Notes under the pieces: model-generated | Databases searched by the model: none | What the model was told of the DNA's origin: nothing | Seen by the model: only the letters and a program-made list of their open reading frames with translations | NCBI GenBank assembly: GCA_002328495.1 | Contig: DCUJ01000009.1 | Coordinates: forward strand, 62,001 to 126,000 | DNA length: 64,000 nt | Source of the DNA: Sulfurospirillum sp. UBA2217 | Lineage (GTDB): Bacteria; Campylobacterota; Campylobacteria; Campylobacterales; Sulfurospirillaceae | Reading direction: 5' to 3' | Shown here: one piece after another, positions 56,147 to 64,000 of the stretch | Layout of the letters: each line of letters starts with the position of its first letter | Position numbering within the stretch: position 1 is the stretch's first letter | Position numbers and translations under genes: made by a program

Positions 56147-58987
56147 ATGACACTCTCTGGCTCTTATCTTGAATTTCACCATGAAATTGCAGCGTTTATC
56201 CCAAAAACGAGGATATTTACCGATCCTTTACATACGATAGCCTATGGTACGGATGCCTCTTTTTACAGACTCATCCCTAAAGTGGTTGTGTGGGTGAGCA
56301 GTGCTGATGAGGTGAGTAAGATTCTTAAAATTAGCTCTAAATTTTCACTTCCAGTGGTCTTTCGTGCAGCAGGTACGAGTCTTTCTGGGCAAGCCATTAC
56401 GGATTCCATTTTATTGGTAACTTCACGTGATTGGAGAGGGATTAAAGTCAATAAAGATGTAAGCCTTGTCACCCTTGAACCCTCCGTTGTAGGAGCCGAT
56501 GCGAATGTTTATTTATTGCCTTATGGTAAAAAAATTGGTCCTGATCCTGCGAGTATTGGTGCGGCGATGATTGGTGGAATTGCTGCTAATAATGCGAGTG
56601 GTATGTGTTGTGGAACGGTAGATAACTCGTATAAAACCTTACAATACATGAAAATTGTATTTCACGATGGCACAGAGCTTGATACAGGTTCAGAACAAAG
56701 TATTGCTGCATTTAAACAAAGTCATAAAGAACTTGTGGATGCCGTTGATACCTTGGCTAAACGCACCAAAGCGAACCAATCACTTCACGATAAAATTGCC
56801 CGTAAATTTAAAATTAAAAATACTTGTGGTTATAGCCTCAATGCCGTGATTGATTTTGAAGATCCTATTGATGTCATTGCTCACTTAATGATAGGCAGTG
56901 AGGGAACCTTGGGATTTATTAAAGAAATTACTTTTAGAACGGTTCCTGAGTACAAAGATAAAGCCAGTGCTTTGATGATCTTCAAAAATGTGAAAGATGC
57001 GTGTGATGCGGTTATCGTAATGCGTACACAATGCAAAACCCGTATGGCAGATGCTGAGGTTGATGCCGCAGAGATGATGGATCGAGCTGCACTAAGAAGC
57101 GTGGAAGACAAAGAGGGTATGCCTGCCTTTTTGAAAACACTAAGCCCCACGGCAACCGCTGTTTTAGTTGAAACCAGAGCGCCAAATGATGAAGCTTTAA
57201 ATGCCAATATTGCGGTGATTTTAGAAAAACTTAAACACATTGAACCTGAGATGCCTCTACATTTTACCAAAGATGTATACGAATACACCAAATATTGGAA
57301 AATCCGTAAAGGTCTTTTTACCGCGGTGGGTGCAGCGCGTGAGAGTGGTACGACGTGTATCATCGAAGACGTGGCGTATCCGATTGAATCTTTGGCAGAT
57401 GCAACCTTAGAGCTTCAAGAATTGTTTGTAAAATACGGTTATACTGAAGCCATTATTTTTGGACATGCGTTGGACAGCAACCTTCACTTTGTGTTTAACC
57501 AAACCTTTGATGACCCAAAAGAGATTGCGCGTTACGAATCTTTTATGCAAGAAGTGGCAGACCAAGTAGCGACCAAGTACCATGGAAGCCTCAAGGCAGA
57601 ACACGGTACAGGACGTAATATGGCGCCGTTTGTTGAGCTTGAATGGGGCAGTGATGCGTATGAACTCATGAAAGAGATCAAAGATATTTTTGACCCTAAA
57701 GGACTCATCAATCCAGGTGTCATCATCAATGCAGACCCCAAAATTCACCTTAAAAACTTCAAATCCATGCCTATCACCGATGAATTGATCGATAAATGTA
57801 TTGAATGCGGTTTTTGTGAGCCAACGTGTCCTTCTAACTTTTTAACGCTTACGCCGCGTCAGCGCATCGTTGCTAATCGTCACATGGTGACCCTTAAAAA
57901 TCAAAATGATACCGCAGGTTTGGAAGCGTTTGTGGAGCAGTACCAATACGATGGTATTGAAACATGTGCAACGTGTTCACTGTGTTCACTCACTTGTCCG
58001 GTTGGAATTGACACGGGTTCTTTAACTAAAAAATTACGTGCACATCAAATCGGCTCGTTTGGGCACAGTGTGGCAGGTTTTATGGCCAACAATTACGGTG
58101 GCATTTTAAAAACAGGAAGTGTCGCACTCTCATTGGTTAAAGGGGTGAATGCCATCATTCCTGATAGTATGATGCGAGGTATGAGTGAGGGCTTACGAAG
58201 TCTCACTAAAAATGCCATGCCTTTATGGTCGACCAGTTTACCAGCAGGATACAGTTTCAATCCAAGTGTCAAGCGCACAGGCTCAGCGGATAAAGTCGTC
58301 TATTTTTCTTCATGTATCAACCGTACTATGGCGAATCCAAAAGAAAAAAATGGTGAAAAACCACTTGATTTGGTCATTATCGGTATTTTGGAAAAAGCAG
58401 GATACGATGTCATCATCCCTAACAACGTGGGTGCACTGTGTTGTGGGATGCCTTTTTCAAGCAAAGGGTATAAAGAAGAGGGTAAACGAAAATCGGACGA
58501 ACTTGAAAAAGCCTTAAGAGAAGCTAGCGAAAACGGCAAATACCCCATTTTATGTGATATGAGTCCTTGTAGCAAAACGATGTCCGCCAACTTCTCTCCT
58601 GATGTTAAAATCAACGATACGGTTGAATTTATTTTAGACTATTTGGTCGAACGAGTGGAAATCAAACCTATTGATGAACCCATTGTGATTCACACAACGT
58701 GCAGTACACGAAAAACTGGCCTAGCGGATAAATTTGAAAAAATTGCGCGTATGTGTAGCACCAAAGTAACGGTTCCCACCGATGTAGGCTGTTGTGGTTT
58801 TGCGGGGGATCGTGGATTTACATTCCCTGAACTCAACAAATCAGCCCTGCGCCATCTTAAAGCATCTATTCCTAGTGATACCAAACTAGCTTTTTCTACG
58901 AGTAAGACCTGTGAAATAGGTTTAAGTGAAGAGAGTGGGCTGGATTATCGTTCTATTTTCTATCTTGTGGAACGTTGTATTAACTAA
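56147..58987 (+). CDS. FAD/[4Fe-4S] D-lactate dehydrogenase-like oxidoreductase (Dld-II type)
   Basis: A 946-residue membrane-associated or cytoplasmic flavoprotein. The N-terminal PCMH-type FAD domain is GTDASFYRLIPKVVVWVSSA to MIGGIAANNASGMCCG. The FAD-oxidase C-terminal domain follows (FGHALDSNLHFVFNQ, KAEHGTGRNMAPFVE). Next are two ferredoxin-type Cys clusters (CIECGFCEPTCPS, CATCSLCSLTCPVGID) and CCG-domain motifs (GALCCGMPF, VGCCGFAGD). The layout matches the quinone-linked D-lactate dehydrogenase of Shewanella (Dld-II) and Cj1585-type enzymes. Other 2-hydroxyacids cannot be excluded. It should donate electrons to the menaquinone pool and supply pyruvate to the oad/pck genes. Confidence 0.85.
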   Translation: MTLSGSYLEFHHEIAAFIPKTRIFTDPLHTIAYGTDASFYRLIPKVVVWVSSADEVSKILKISSKFSLPVVFRAAGTSLSGQAITDSILLVTSRDWRGIKVNKDVSLVTLEPSVVGADANVYLLPYGKKIGPDPASIGAAMIGGIAANNASGMCCGTVDNSYKTLQYMKIVFHDGTELDTGSEQSIAAFKQSHKELVDAVDTLAKRTKANQSLHDKIARKFKIKNTCGYSLNAVIDFEDPIDVIAHLMIGSEGTLGFIKEITFRTVPEYKDKASALMIFKNVKDACDAVIVMRTQCKTRMADAEVDAAEMMDRAALRSVEDKEGMPAFLKTLSPTATAVLVETRAPNDEALNANIAVILEKLKHIEPEMPLHFTKDVYEYTKYWKIRKGLFTAVGAARESGTTCIIEDVAYPIESLADATLELQELFVKYGYTEAIIFGHALDSNLHFVFNQTFDDPKEIARYESFMQEVADQVATKYHGSLKAEHGTGRNMAPFVELEWGSDAYELMKEIKDIFDPKGLINPGVIINADPKIHLKNFKSMPITDELIDKCIECGFCEPTCPSNFLTLTPRQRIVANRHMVTLKNQNDTAGLEAFVEQYQYDGIETCATCSLCSLTCPVGIDTGSLTKKLRAHQIGSFGHSVAGFMANNYGGILKTGSVALSLVKGVNAIIPDSMMRGMSEGLRSLTKNAMPLWSTSLPAGYSFNPSVKRTGSADKVVYFSSCINRTMANPKEKNGEKPLDLVIIGILEKAGYDVIIPNNVGALCCGMPFSSKGYKEEGKRKSDELEKALREASENGKYPILCDMSPCSKTMSANFSPDVKINDTVEFILDYLVERVEIKPIDEPIVIHTTCSTRKTGLADKFEKIARMCSTKVTVPTDVGCCGFAGDRGFTFPELNKSALRHLKASIPSDTKLAFSTSKTCEIGLSEESGLDYRSIFYLVERCIN

Positions 58988-59004
58988 TTTTCTTAACATC
59001 CTTT

Positions 59005-59043
59005 AAAGGCAAATTCAGCGTTTTGGATTTGCCTTTCTTCTGC
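59005..59043 (+). terminator. Terminator after the lactate-dehydrogenase-like gene
   Basis: Stem AAAGGCAAAT (59005-59014) / ATTTGCCTTT (59027-59036) is perfect over 10 bp and extends with G-T/C-G pairs. A pyrimidine-rich tail (CTTCTGCTCG) follows, so it is only moderately strong. Confidence 0.7.
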
Positions 59044-59148
59044 TCGTTTATAACTTTTTCCTAAGGTTTTCTTTAATAATAAAAATGCTAAAATACTAAA
59101 CTTTTCACTACAGCTTTTAGTTAAAATTAAACAAAAAGGGTTGGTTGC

Positions 59149-59397
59149 ATGGAGATTAATCTCATTGCGGAGTCCGTGAAATTCCTTATCTTAGGGATGT
59201 CCACAGTTTTTATGTTTTTGGTGCTCATGGTTTTTGTTTTGGAACTCCAATCCAAGATAATTATGAAGTTTTTCCCTCCTAAAAAAGAGGAAGACTCTAC
59301 CGCTTGTAATTCTACTTCAGAATTATCTCGAAACGGTAACTTAGCAGTTGTTGCAGCCATTGCTGCATCTCTTAAATCGTATAAACAATCAAAATAG
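59149..59397 (+). CDS. oadG: Oxaloacetate decarboxylase gamma-like subunit
   Basis: An 82-residue single-span protein. The N-terminal helix (SVKFLILGMSTVFMFLVLMV) and the conserved polar continuation are those of OadG, which anchors the carboxyltransferase to the membrane beta subunit and often binds Zn2+. The C-terminal part ends AVVAAIAASLKSYKQSK, the usual AIAAAI-type tail. It starts the oadGAB set with 18 bases to the next gene. Confidence 0.85.
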   Translation: MEINLIAESVKFLILGMSTVFMFLVLMVFVLELQSKIIMKFFPPKKEEDSTACNSTSELSRNGNLAVVAAIAASLKSYKQSK

Positions 59398-59415
59398 GAT
59401 AAAGGGTAACGTAAG

Positions 59416-61233
59416 ATGGGTAAAAAATACATCGATGTGATGGATACAACGTTTAGAGATGGGTTTCAGTCGGTCTTTGGTGGGCGCGTACTGATGGATG
59501 ATTTTTTACCAGCAGTGGCAGCAGCAAGAGATGCTGGTATTAGCCATTTTGAATTTGGAGGCGGAGCTCGTTTTCAAAGCCTCTATTTCTACCTCAATGA
59601 AGATGCCTTTGAGATGATGGACAAGTTTCGTGCGATTGCAGGCCCTGATGCGAATCTTCAAACCCTAGCACGTGGTGTTAATACCGTAATGCTTGATACA
59701 GGCAATCGTGAGCTCATCGACCTTCATGCTAAAATGTTTAAAAAGCATGGTACAACAACCATTCGTAACTTTGATGCGCTGAATGATGTGGAAAACCTCA
59801 AGTACAGTGGAGAATGTATCGTTAATCATGGTTTGAAACATGAAATTGTGGTCACCATGATGGATTTACCTCCTGGATGCAAGGGTGCGCATGATGTGGC
59901 ATTTTATGAAAAAACCCTTCGTGAAATTTTAGATTCAGGGATTCCTTATCACAGTGTTTGCTTTAAAGATGCCAGTGGAACTTCTAGCCCTCAAAAAGTA
60001 TACGAAACGCTCCAAATGGCACGTAAGCTTTTACCTGATGGAACCCATTTGCGTCTTCACACCCATGAAACAGCAGGTGTATCGGTCGCATGTTATCTAG
60101 CAGCGCTTGAAGCGGGCGTGGATGGCATCGATATGGCAGCAAGCCCTGTGAGTGGTGGAACAAGCCAGCCAGACATCTTAACCATGCTTCACGCAGTTAA
60201 AGGTAAAGCCTATGATTTAGGTGGATTAGAACTTGAAAAAATCCTCAAATACGAAGAAGTCTTGCAAGAGTGTTTAAAAGATTATTTTATGCCTCCCGAA
60301 GCAACCCAAGTTTCTCCACTTATTCCTTTTTCTCCAATGCCAGGTGGTGCGCTCACGGCAAACACCCAAATGCTACGCGATAACAACATCCTTCATAAGT
60401 TCCCAGAAGTCATCAAAGCGATGCGTGAAGTGGTTGAAAAGGGTGGATATGGCACCAGTGTAACCCCTGTTTCTCAATTTTATTTCCAGCAAGCTTTTAA
60501 CAACGTGATGTTTGGACCATGGAATAAAATCGCCGAAGGCTATGGCAAGATGGTGTTAGGCTATTTTGGAAGAACTCCTGTTACTCCAGATAAAGAGATT
60601 GTAGATCTTGCCAGTAAGCAACTCAAGCTTGAACCTACCACTAAAAATGCTATGGATTTAGCCGATGCAGATGAAACAAAGTCTTTATTACATGTAAAAG
60701 AGATTTTACAAAAAGAACGTATTGAAATTACCGATGAGAGCCTTTTTATTGCCGCTTCATGTAAAGAAAAAGGCATCGCATTTCTAAAAGGTGAAGCTAA
60801 GGCAAATGTACGTAAAAATGCCCCTGAAAAAGCAGAAACTGCTTCTGATGTTTCTACCTTTACTGTTAGTGTCAATGGTCAAAAGTATCATGTTACATCT
60901 GAAAATGGTGCAAAAACAATGCTCATTAACGGTGAAGTGTATGAGATAGATATTAAAGAAGGTTTGGAAGAAGGTGTTCTCAGCGCTCCAAGTACTGCGG
61001 TATCAGGTCCATCAGCAGCGACGGGGTTTGAAGTAAAAGCGGGACTTCCAGGGTCCATCTTTAAAGTCTTGGTGAATGTGGGAGATAGTGTTTCAGCGGG
61101 ACAAGCATTAGTTATTATTGAAGCTATGAAAATGGAAATAGAAGTTACAGCACCACAAGCAGGTGTCGTGAGTGCGGTTAAAGTGAAGCAAGGCGATACC
61201 ATCGTCAATAACCAACTGCTCGTTATTTTATAA
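59416..61233 (+). CDS. Biotin carboxyltransferase: oxaloacetate decarboxylase alpha / pyruvate carboxylase subunit B
   Basis: A 605-residue protein with a TIM-barrel carboxyltransferase domain (MDTTFRDGFQSVFGGRVLMD; metal ligands in LRLHTHETAG; carbamylated-Lys region CFKDASGTSSPQ), a conserved carboxylase middle domain and a C-terminal biotinyl domain (VIIEAMKMEIEV, Lys biotinylated). The usual RDAHQS motif is RDGFQS here, the form seen in Campylobacterota PycB. Beside oadG and oadB it probably decarboxylates or transcarboxylates oxaloacetate with Na+ pumping, or acts with PycA as pyruvate carboxylase; a pycA gene is not in this window. One TTACATGTAA copy (60688). Confidence 0.9.
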   Translation: MGKKYIDVMDTTFRDGFQSVFGGRVLMDDFLPAVAAARDAGISHFEFGGGARFQSLYFYLNEDAFEMMDKFRAIAGPDANLQTLARGVNTVMLDTGNRELIDLHAKMFKKHGTTTIRNFDALNDVENLKYSGECIVNHGLKHEIVVTMMDLPPGCKGAHDVAFYEKTLREILDSGIPYHSVCFKDASGTSSPQKVYETLQMARKLLPDGTHLRLHTHETAGVSVACYLAALEAGVDGIDMAASPVSGGTSQPDILTMLHAVKGKAYDLGGLELEKILKYEEVLQECLKDYFMPPEATQVSPLIPFSPMPGGALTANTQMLRDNNILHKFPEVIKAMREVVEKGGYGTSVTPVSQFYFQQAFNNVMFGPWNKIAEGYGKMVLGYFGRTPVTPDKEIVDLASKQLKLEPTTKNAMDLADADETKSLLHVKEILQKERIEITDESLFIAASCKEKGIAFLKGEAKANVRKNAPEKAETASDVSTFTVSVNGQKYHVTSENGAKTMLINGEVYEIDIKEGLEEGVLSAPSTAVSGPSAATGFEVKAGLPGSIFKVLVNVGDSVSAGQALVIIEAMKMEIEVTAPQAGVVSAVKVKQGDTIVNNQLLVIL

Positions 61234-61245
61234 AAGAGTTATGAT

Positions 61246-62547
61246 ATGAAAAAGATGATTCTTCAGCTTCTCCTTGTGTTGAGCCTTGGCACCTATTTGT
61301 GTGCGAGTGATGGCATAAAAGAGAACAAAAACCAAGAGTATAAGTCGAAAAGTGTTTCTGAATTGTTTGGCTCTTTATATGAGTCTACAGGGTTAAATGC
61401 TTTTCTCAGTCCAAAAGAGGGGGAAGTATCTCACGGCGTTGTTGTCTCAACCTTTAATCAAAGCGGTGGACGTTTGATTATGATGGCAATTTGCTTTGCA
61501 CTCTTTTATTTAGCGATTGCTAAAGGGTTTGAGCCATTGTTATTGATTCCGATAGCTTTTGGTGGATTTTTAGCCAATATTCCTATAGCAGATATTGCAG
61601 GACCTGAAGGCTTTTTGGGCATACTCTTTAATATGGGCGTGAGTACTGGGCTTTTCCCTTTGCTTATTTTTATGGGTGTGGGTGCCATGACAGACTTTGG
61701 ACCTCTTTTAGCCAATCCAAAAACAGCACTTTTAGGAGGGGCTGCTCAATTTGGGATTTTTGGAACCATTGTGGGTGCTGCTTTTTTATCACAGTACACA
61801 GGTTTTATAGATTTTTCACTCAAAGAAGCGGCAGCAATTGGTATTATCGGTGGAGCCGATGGCCCGACGTCTATCTTTGTGGCTAGCCGTTTAGCACCCG
61901 ATTTGCTAGGAGCCATTGCCGTGGCTGCGTATTCGTACATGGCATTGGTTCCTATTATCCAGCCACCCATTATGAGAGCACTTACCACCAAAGAAGAGCG
62001 ACAGATTAAGATGGAACAGTTACGTGAAGTCTCAAAGCTTGAAAAAATTCTTTTTCCAATTACCGTTATGGTTTTATGTGTATTACTCCTTCCTGATGCA
62101 ACACCGCTTGTTGGTGCATTGGCTTTTGGAAATTTTGTGAAAGAATCGGGTGTAGCTAAGCGTCTTTCGGAGACGATGGAAAACTCACTCATTAACATCG
62201 TCACCATCTTTTTAGGTCTGTCTGTAGGTTCAAAGCTTGCTTCTGAGAAGTTTTTGGTTCCTGAGACCTTGGGCATTATTGTTTTAGGTCTGGTAGCTTT
62301 TGCGATGGGAACCGCTGGTGGAGTCATTATGGCAAAGATTATGAACAAATTTAGTAAGCATAAAGTTAACCCTTTAATTGGCTCAGCAGGAGTGAGTGCG
62401 GTGCCTATGGCGGCGCGTGTGTCCAATAAAGAAGGGATGAAGGAAAATCCAAGCAATATGCTCTTAATGCATGCTATGGGTCCCAATGTCGCGGGTGTTA
62501 TCGGCTCAGCAGTTGCAGCAGGAATTTTGCTGTCCATTTTTAAATAG
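61246..62547 (+). CDS. oadB: Na+-pumping oxaloacetate decarboxylase beta subunit
   Basis: A 433-residue integral membrane protein. A signal-like helix ([17 protein letters not shown]) and a ~60-residue N-terminal periplasmic extension precede the 9-11-helix core of OadB/GcdB/MmdB. The Na+-site motif [25 protein letters not shown] and the C-terminal [16 protein letters not shown] / [14 protein letters not shown] are conserved. It carries out decarboxylation of carboxybiotin coupled to Na+ export. It is 12 bases after the carboxyltransferase gene and 21 bases before pckA. Confidence 0.93.
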   Translation: MKKMILQLLLVLSLGTYLCASDGIKENKNQEYKSKSVSELFGSLYESTGLNAFLSPKEGEVSHGVVVSTFNQSGGRLIMMAICFALFYLAIAKGFEPLLLIPIAFGGFLANIPIADIAGPEGFLGILFNMGVSTGLFPLLIFMGVGAMTDFGPLLANPKTALLGGAAQFGIFGTIVGAAFLSQYTGFIDFSLKEAAAIGIIGGADGPTSIFVASRLAPDLLGAIAVAAYSYMALVPIIQPPIMRALTTKEERQIKMEQLREVSKLEKILFPITVMVLCVLLLPDATPLVGALAFGNFVKESGVAKRLSETMENSLINIVTIFLGLSVGSKLASEKFLVPETLGIIVLGLVAFAMGTAGGVIMAKIMNKFSKHKVNPLIGSAGVSAVPMAARVSNKEGMKENPSNMLLMHAMGPNVAGVIGSAVAAGILLSIFK

Positions 62548-62568
62548 TAAGACAAAGGTAAAAATATC

Positions 62569-64000
62569 ATGTCGAAGATCAATGAAATCGAAAAGTTAGG
62601 ACTTACCAACATCGCTCAGGTATACTATAATCTTAGCTATGATGCTTTATATGAGCATGAGGTTAAAAACAAAGAGGGGCGAACAACCAGCAATGGTACC
62701 TTTAGTGTCGATACCGGTATTTTTACAGGAAGAAGTCCTAAAGATAAATACTTTGTAGACCAAGAACCCTCCAATCAACATATTGCTTGGGGACGCATTA
62801 ACCATAAAGTGGATAAAAAGATTTTTGATGAGTTGTTTGAAAAGGTTAAAAAACAACTCTCGGGTAAAGATATTTACATCCAAGATGCTTACAGTGGTGG
62901 CAGTTTAGCGAGTCGAAAAAGCATTCGTGTCGTCACTGAAATTGCATGGCAAGCACACTTTGTCAAAAATATGTTTATTCGACCCAGCGTTGAAGAGTTG
63001 GCAACGTTTAAACCTGATTTCACACTTTATAATGCCTGCAAAATTGTCAATGATGATTACAAACGTAATGAGTTGCATTCTGATGTTTTTGTAGTCTTTA
63101 ATGTTGAAGAAAACATAGCGATTATTGGTGGAACATGGTACGGTGGGGAGATTAAAAAAGGTATCTTCTCGATGATGAATTACTGGCTTCCATTGGAAGG
63201 AAAACTCTCCATGCACTGTTCAGCCAATGTAGGGGAAAAAGGCGATACTGCGCTTTTCTTTGGACTCTCAGGAACGGGTAAAACCACGCTTTCCACCGAT
63301 CCGAAACGCAAACTCATTGGCGATGACGAGCATGGGTGGGATGATGAGGGTGTGTTTAATTTTGAAGGGGGATGTTATGCAAAGTGCATTAACCTAGATT
63401 CTAGCAGTGAGCCCGAAATTTTTGGAGCCATCCGTCGTGACGCACTTTTAGAAAATGTGGTGATGGATGAGAACGGTGTGGTGGATTATAGCGATGGTTC
63501 TAAAACGGAAAACACCCGTGTTTCTTACCCTATCTATCATATTGAAAATCATGAAGCAAGCCTTCAAGCAGGGCATCCTAAAAAAATTATTTTTTTAACG
63601 GCGGATGCTTTTGGCATCTTACCCCCAGTGTCAAAACTCTCTAAAGAACAAGCTATGTACTTCTTTTTAAGTGGTTATACGGCAAAAGTTGCAGGAACTG
63701 AGCGAGGCATTACAGAACCAGTTGCCACGTTTAGTTCGTGTTTTGGTGAGGCATTTTTGCCTTTGCACCCGACCGTTTATGCAAAACTTTTAGGTGAAAA
63801 AATCGATAAACATGGGGTAGATGTTTACTTGGTCAACACAGGTTGGAGTGGTGGAAGCTATGGCATTGGAAAGCGTATGAGCATCAAAGCAACACGTGCG
63901 TGCATCAATGCTATCTTAGATGGTAGCATTGAAGAGAGTGAATTTGAAGCCATTCCAGTTTTTGGAATTCAGATTCCGAAAGCTCTTGCTGGTGTGCCAA
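62569..64000 (+). CDS. pckA: Phosphoenolpyruvate carboxykinase (ATP), 3' end outside window
   Basis: 477 codons are visible from an ATG after AAAGG; the gene runs off the window (family length about 525-535). Active-site elements are [35 protein letters not shown] with the kinase-type P-loop [31 protein letters not shown], and [15 protein letters not shown]. It converts oxaloacetate and ATP to PEP, the entry to gluconeogenesis from lactate or dicarboxylates. It is probably co-transcribed with oadGAB. An uninterrupted frame is seen to the last base. Confidence 0.96.
   Translation, partial: MSKINEIEKLGLTNIAQVYYNLSYDALYEHEVKNKEGRTTSNGTFSVDTGIFTGRSPKDKYFVDQEPSNQHIAWGRINHKVDKKIFDELFEKVKKQLSGKDIYIQDAYSGGSLASRKSIRVVTEIAWQAHFVKNMFIRPSVEELATFKPDFTLYNACKIVNDDYKRNELHSDVFVVFNVEENIAIIGGTWYGGEIKKGIFSMMNYWLPLEGKLSMHCSANVGEKGDTALFFGLSGTGKTTLSTDPKRKLIGDDEHGWDDEGVFNFEGGCYAKCINLDSSSEPEIFGAIRRDALLENVVMDENGVVDYSDGSKTENTRVSYPIYHIENHEASLQAGHPKKIIFLTADAFGILPPVSKLSKEQAMYFFLSGYTAKVAGTERGITEPVATFSSCFGEAFLPLHPTVYAKLLGEKIDKHGVDVYLVNTGWSGGSYGIGKRMSIKATRACINAILDGSIEESEFEAIPVFGIQIPKALAGVP

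Larger units (their letters stand above)
705..60697. repeat. Dispersed iterated palindrome TTACATGTAA (about 27 copies)
   Basis: Perfect copies, found by eye, begin at 705, 1617, 2496, 3189, 6332, 6411, 6630, 7145, 7601, 9068, 13248, 15191, 16954, 17128, 20392, 22705, 28532, 36189, 37078, 37641, 38496, 40286, 42085, 45694, 52870, 56032 and 60688. About 19 are in coding frames and 8 in intergenic DNA. Many are flanked to give CTTTACATGTAAAG. One-mismatch copies (for example near 619, 4238, 8441, 10880, 15066, 29120, 46867, 48977) are also frequent. The longest gaps are about 22.7-28.5, 28.5-36.2 and 45.7-52.9 kb. Confidence 0.93.

Noticed and set aside
61746..62612. A 288-codon minus-strand frame opposite oadB
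   Set aside because: It mirrors the hydrophobic, Gly/Ala-rich oadB coding strand and has no domain or upstream signals.
1..64000. CRISPR arrays, prophage, integrase genes or rRNA operons
   Set aside because: No regularly spaced repeats, phage structural genes, tyrosine/serine integrases or rRNA-like sequence were seen; the TTACATGTAA copies are not regularly spaced.

Overview
The window (about 40% G+C by eye) looks like the chromosome of a free-living Campylobacterota member, most probably Sulfurospirillum or a close relative. The main evidence is the collinear block fur-lysS-glyA-DUF1882 gene-SPOR gene-aroE, with cvpA, gatC, a YfgM/BamB-like pair and coaX next to it, as in Campylobacter jejuni. 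Supporting evidence is a 6S-type RNA locus directly before purD, a lone atpE with a signal-like N-terminus, and the Campylobacterota form of the biotin carboxyltransferase (PycB/OadA). The genus is an inference from gene content.

Layout. 1-4.8 kb: end of uvrA, an HDOD gene, polA and mntP. 4.8-7.3 kb: an accessory insertion flanked by a perfect 106-bp duplication of the mntP 3' end. It holds a small secreted protein, two damaged genes and a RAYT-type (Y1) transposase element with 19-bp inverted ends. 7.3-15.2 kb: a YgjP-like metallopeptidase, dnaJ, a Met-rich Spy-like periplasmic protein, a two-component system, recR, and an ErcA-like iron alcohol dehydrogenase overlapping a PAS-GGDEF-EAL protein. 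15.2-26.6 kb: a long minus-strand housekeeping run (acyl-CoA ligase, aroE, trpE, SPOR, DUF1882, glyA, lysS, fur, cvpA, diguanylate cyclase, pilT, gatC). 26.7-29.9 kb: YfgM-like, BamB-like, a small unknown gene, coaX and hisG. 29.9-35.0 kb: a signalling operon with a NIT-domain hybrid kinase. 35.1-49.5 kb: uvrC, a DUF721 gene, a tiny lipoprotein, nadB, nhaD, guaA, hemD, 6S-like RNA, purD, an RDD gene, lptD, a J-domain gene, pnp and atpE. 49.6-64 kb: tRNA-Leu, a sensor kinase and regulator, a TRAP transporter, a D-lactate-dehydrogenase-like flavoprotein, a Na+-pumping decarboxylase-type complex (oadGAB) and pckA, cut by the window end.

The last block reads as one metabolic unit: sensing and TRAP uptake of a 2-hydroxy or 2-oxo acid (lactate is the best guess), oxidation to pyruvate, interconversion of pyruvate and oxaloacetate coupled to Na+, and PEP formation for gluconeogenesis.

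The most unusual signal is not a gene. The 10-bp palindrome TTACATGTAA occurs about 27 times, where well under one copy is expected by chance. It lies in coding DNA (read mostly as Leu-His-Val or Thr-Cys-Lys), just upstream of ribosome-binding sites, and in terminator hairpins. It behaves like a highly iterated palindrome (compare cyanobacterial HIP1) or a DNA-uptake-type signature. No intergenic stretch exceeds 300 bases, and I see no rRNA, CRISPR array or prophage.
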